This document shows, in pieces, positions 63,252-64,000 of a stretch of 64,000 bases of DNA. This DNA is from Saccharopolyspora spinosa NRRL 18395 (GTDB taxonomy: Bacteria; Actinomycetota; Actinomycetes; Mycobacteriales; Pseudonocardiaceae). The first letter of the stretch is position 1; each line of letters starts with the position of its first letter. Below the pieces are notes generated by a model. It made no database searches, was not told the DNA's origin, and saw nothing but the letters and a program-made list of their open reading frames with translations. The position numbers and the translations under genes are program-made. The DNA lies in assembly GCF_000194155.1 (NCBI RefSeq), contig NZ_GL877878.1:3317557-3381556 (forward strand), read 5' to 3'.

Positions 63252-63443
63252 TTGTTCTTTCCGAGGTGTTCAAACCGGCTGAATAACGCACAGCTAAAGG
63301 AAAGCGACTACAAGCCCCTCTATTTCGTCTGGGACCTCGACCAAGTGATTGACTTCTGGGATCCCGACAAGAAAGGCAACCAAGAAGTTATGGAATTCTG
63401 GGAATCCGACCATAAAGACGACCACCACAAAGCGGAGGACTAA
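63252..63443 (+). CDS. Small acidic ORF with an internal 14-residue repeat
   Basis: A 63-residue frame (first start TTG 63252; the N-terminus is uncertain). Its C-half holds two related 14-residue units, DQVIDFWDPDKKGN and QEVMEFWESDHKDD, and a His/Asp/Lys-rich end. The bases are clearly richer in A/T than the surroundings, suggesting foreign origin. Repeated core-like units and a nearby ABC exporter are compatible with a modified-peptide precursor, without proof. Confidence 0.3.
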   Translation: MFFPRCSNRLNNAQLKESDYKPLYFVWDLDQVIDFWDPDKKGNQEVMEFWESDHKDDHHKAED

Positions 63444-63644
63444 CCCATACCAGGCTGGCACCATTTCGGTTCCTGTTGGCCGAGCCGGGCATCCGTCGCA
63501 GCCAACTTTTCTCCAGTAGAAGTAGTACGCACAGTAAAGTCCCGCATAACGGTGGTGCAACAAAAGGTCGTTATCTATAGGCCCAAAGTACCCACGACCC
63601 GTACGGCACCGCCGCGCACGCTGTTCTGCGATGACCTCAGAGTC

Positions 63645-64000
63645 TTATGCCGTGACGGCGCCGTTTTCGATCCCGTGCCGCCACAGCCGTTCGTACGCCC
63701 CGCCCTTGCCCAGCAGTCGTTCATGCGTACCGGTCTCCACGATCCGGCCTTGGTCCAGCACCACGATCCGGTCTGCCTGGGCCGCGGTATACAACCTGTG
63801 GGTGACCAGGACCGTCGTGCGGCCCTGGGAGAGCCGGTCGTACGCGGCGAGCACTGCCGCCTCGGTCGCCTGGTCCAGCGCGGCGGTGGGTTCGTCCAGC
63901 AACAGGATGTCCGGCCGCACCAGGGCGACGCGGGCCAGCGCGATGAGCTGGCGCTGCCCGGTGGACAGACGCTGGCCACGTTCGCCGACCTGAAACCGGA
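63645..64000 (-). CDS. ABC transporter ATP-binding domain, C-terminal part
   Basis: The gene enters from the right edge and ends at TAA 63645-63647. Visible elements are the signature loop as [16 protein letters not shown], Walker [13 protein letters not shown], the switch histidine in VTHRL, and the end [23 protein letters not shown]. The LxTGQRQ signature and the THERLL tail are typical of exporters with fused membrane and ATPase domains. The membrane part would lie outside the window. Confidence 0.92.
   Translation of the reverse strand, partial: RFQVGERGQRLSTGQRQLIALARVALVRPDILLLDEPTAALDQATEAAVLAAYDRLSQGRTTVLVTHRLYTAAQADRIVVLDQGRIVETGTHERLLGKGGAYERLWRHGIENGAVTA

Noticed and set aside
63165-63290. 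tRNA-like sequence with GGTAGCGCAAC (D-loop-like), CTGTAAG (anticodon-loop-like) and TTCAAAC (T-loop-like)
   Set aside because: The anticodon stem and acceptor stem do not pair, and the spacing between D- and T-like parts is far too long for a tRNA.

Overview
The window looks like an accessory stretch of a high-GC filamentous actinomycete chromosome, probably Pseudonocardiales (Amycolatopsis/Saccharopolyspora-like). The evidence is strong G/C third-position bias, frequent GTG and TTG starts with 4-base ATGA/GTGA overlaps, a modular type I polyketide synthase, bacterial P450s and many GntR/IclR/LysR/XRE regulators. The genus is inferred from general resemblance, not from a search.

Layout. (1) 1-16,564, minus strand: the 5' part of a modular type I PKS. 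It has a KSQ loading module (KSQ-AT-ACP) and at least three KS-AT-DH-KR-ACP-type modules. Reading is broken several times: KS2 is absent, KS3 is gutted, AT1 and AT2 each lack about 50 residues, and two chimeric joints sit exactly at the ends of perfect repeats. This is either a decayed/recombined PKS or a collapsed assembly of repeats. (2) 16,821-18,068: a divergent cytochrome P450. (3) 18,100-18,720: decayed gene remnants. (4) 19,555-24,554: a urease operon ureABCFGD without ureE, with a divergent catalytic subunit. (5) 24,831-38,948: a two-armed catabolic cassette around an IclR regulator. The minus arm encodes hydantoinase/oxoprolinase A and B, a frameshifted MHS transporter, two class III aminotransferase-fold enzymes and a RidA protein. 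The plus arm encodes a PLP dehydratase, a D-glutamate-cyclase-like protein, a second RidA protein, an ACS-type MFS transporter and a LysR regulator. (6) 38,949-41,736: a DUF899 protein and a GntR regulator among remnants of IclR, ornithine cyclodeaminase and lipoamide dehydrogenase genes. (7) 41,737-44,061: a STAND/LuxR regulator. (8) 44,453-49,518: an ACS-type transporter divergent from a nitrilase-family amidohydrolase, an IlvD/Edd dehydratase and a GntR regulator, with a palindromic operator between the divergent genes. (9) 49,660-50,168: HTH and GGDEF remnants. (10) 50,173-56,790: a GntR-controlled divergent cassette with a DUF1989-diaminopropionate ammonia-lyase fusion, an MFS importer, an M24 (creatinase/Xaa-Pro) hydrolase and an M20-type carbamoylase. 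(11) 57,511-59,669: an uncharacterised helical protein translationally coupled to a second P450. (12) 59,894-64,000: a DUF2975 protein/XRE pair under a perfect palindrome, a frameshifted XRE-type regulator, small ORFs, and the end of an ABC exporter.

How it fits together. Apart from the PKS and P450s, most intact genes serve nitrogen scavenging: urea hydrolysis, opening of cyclic amides, PLP-dependent deamination, RidA enamine clearance and carbamoyl/guanidino-type hydrolysis. Each set is paired with its own importer and regulator. The most novel candidate is cassette 10. A domain of the carboxyguanidine-deiminase-related DUF1989 family is fused to a diaminopropionate ammonia-lyase and sits beside a creatinase-like and a carbamoylase-like hydrolase. 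This suggests a route for a guanidino- or ureido-substituted diaminopropionate, ending in pyruvate and ammonia. Its two divergent promoters each carry the same 11-bp operator inside the -35/-10 spacer.
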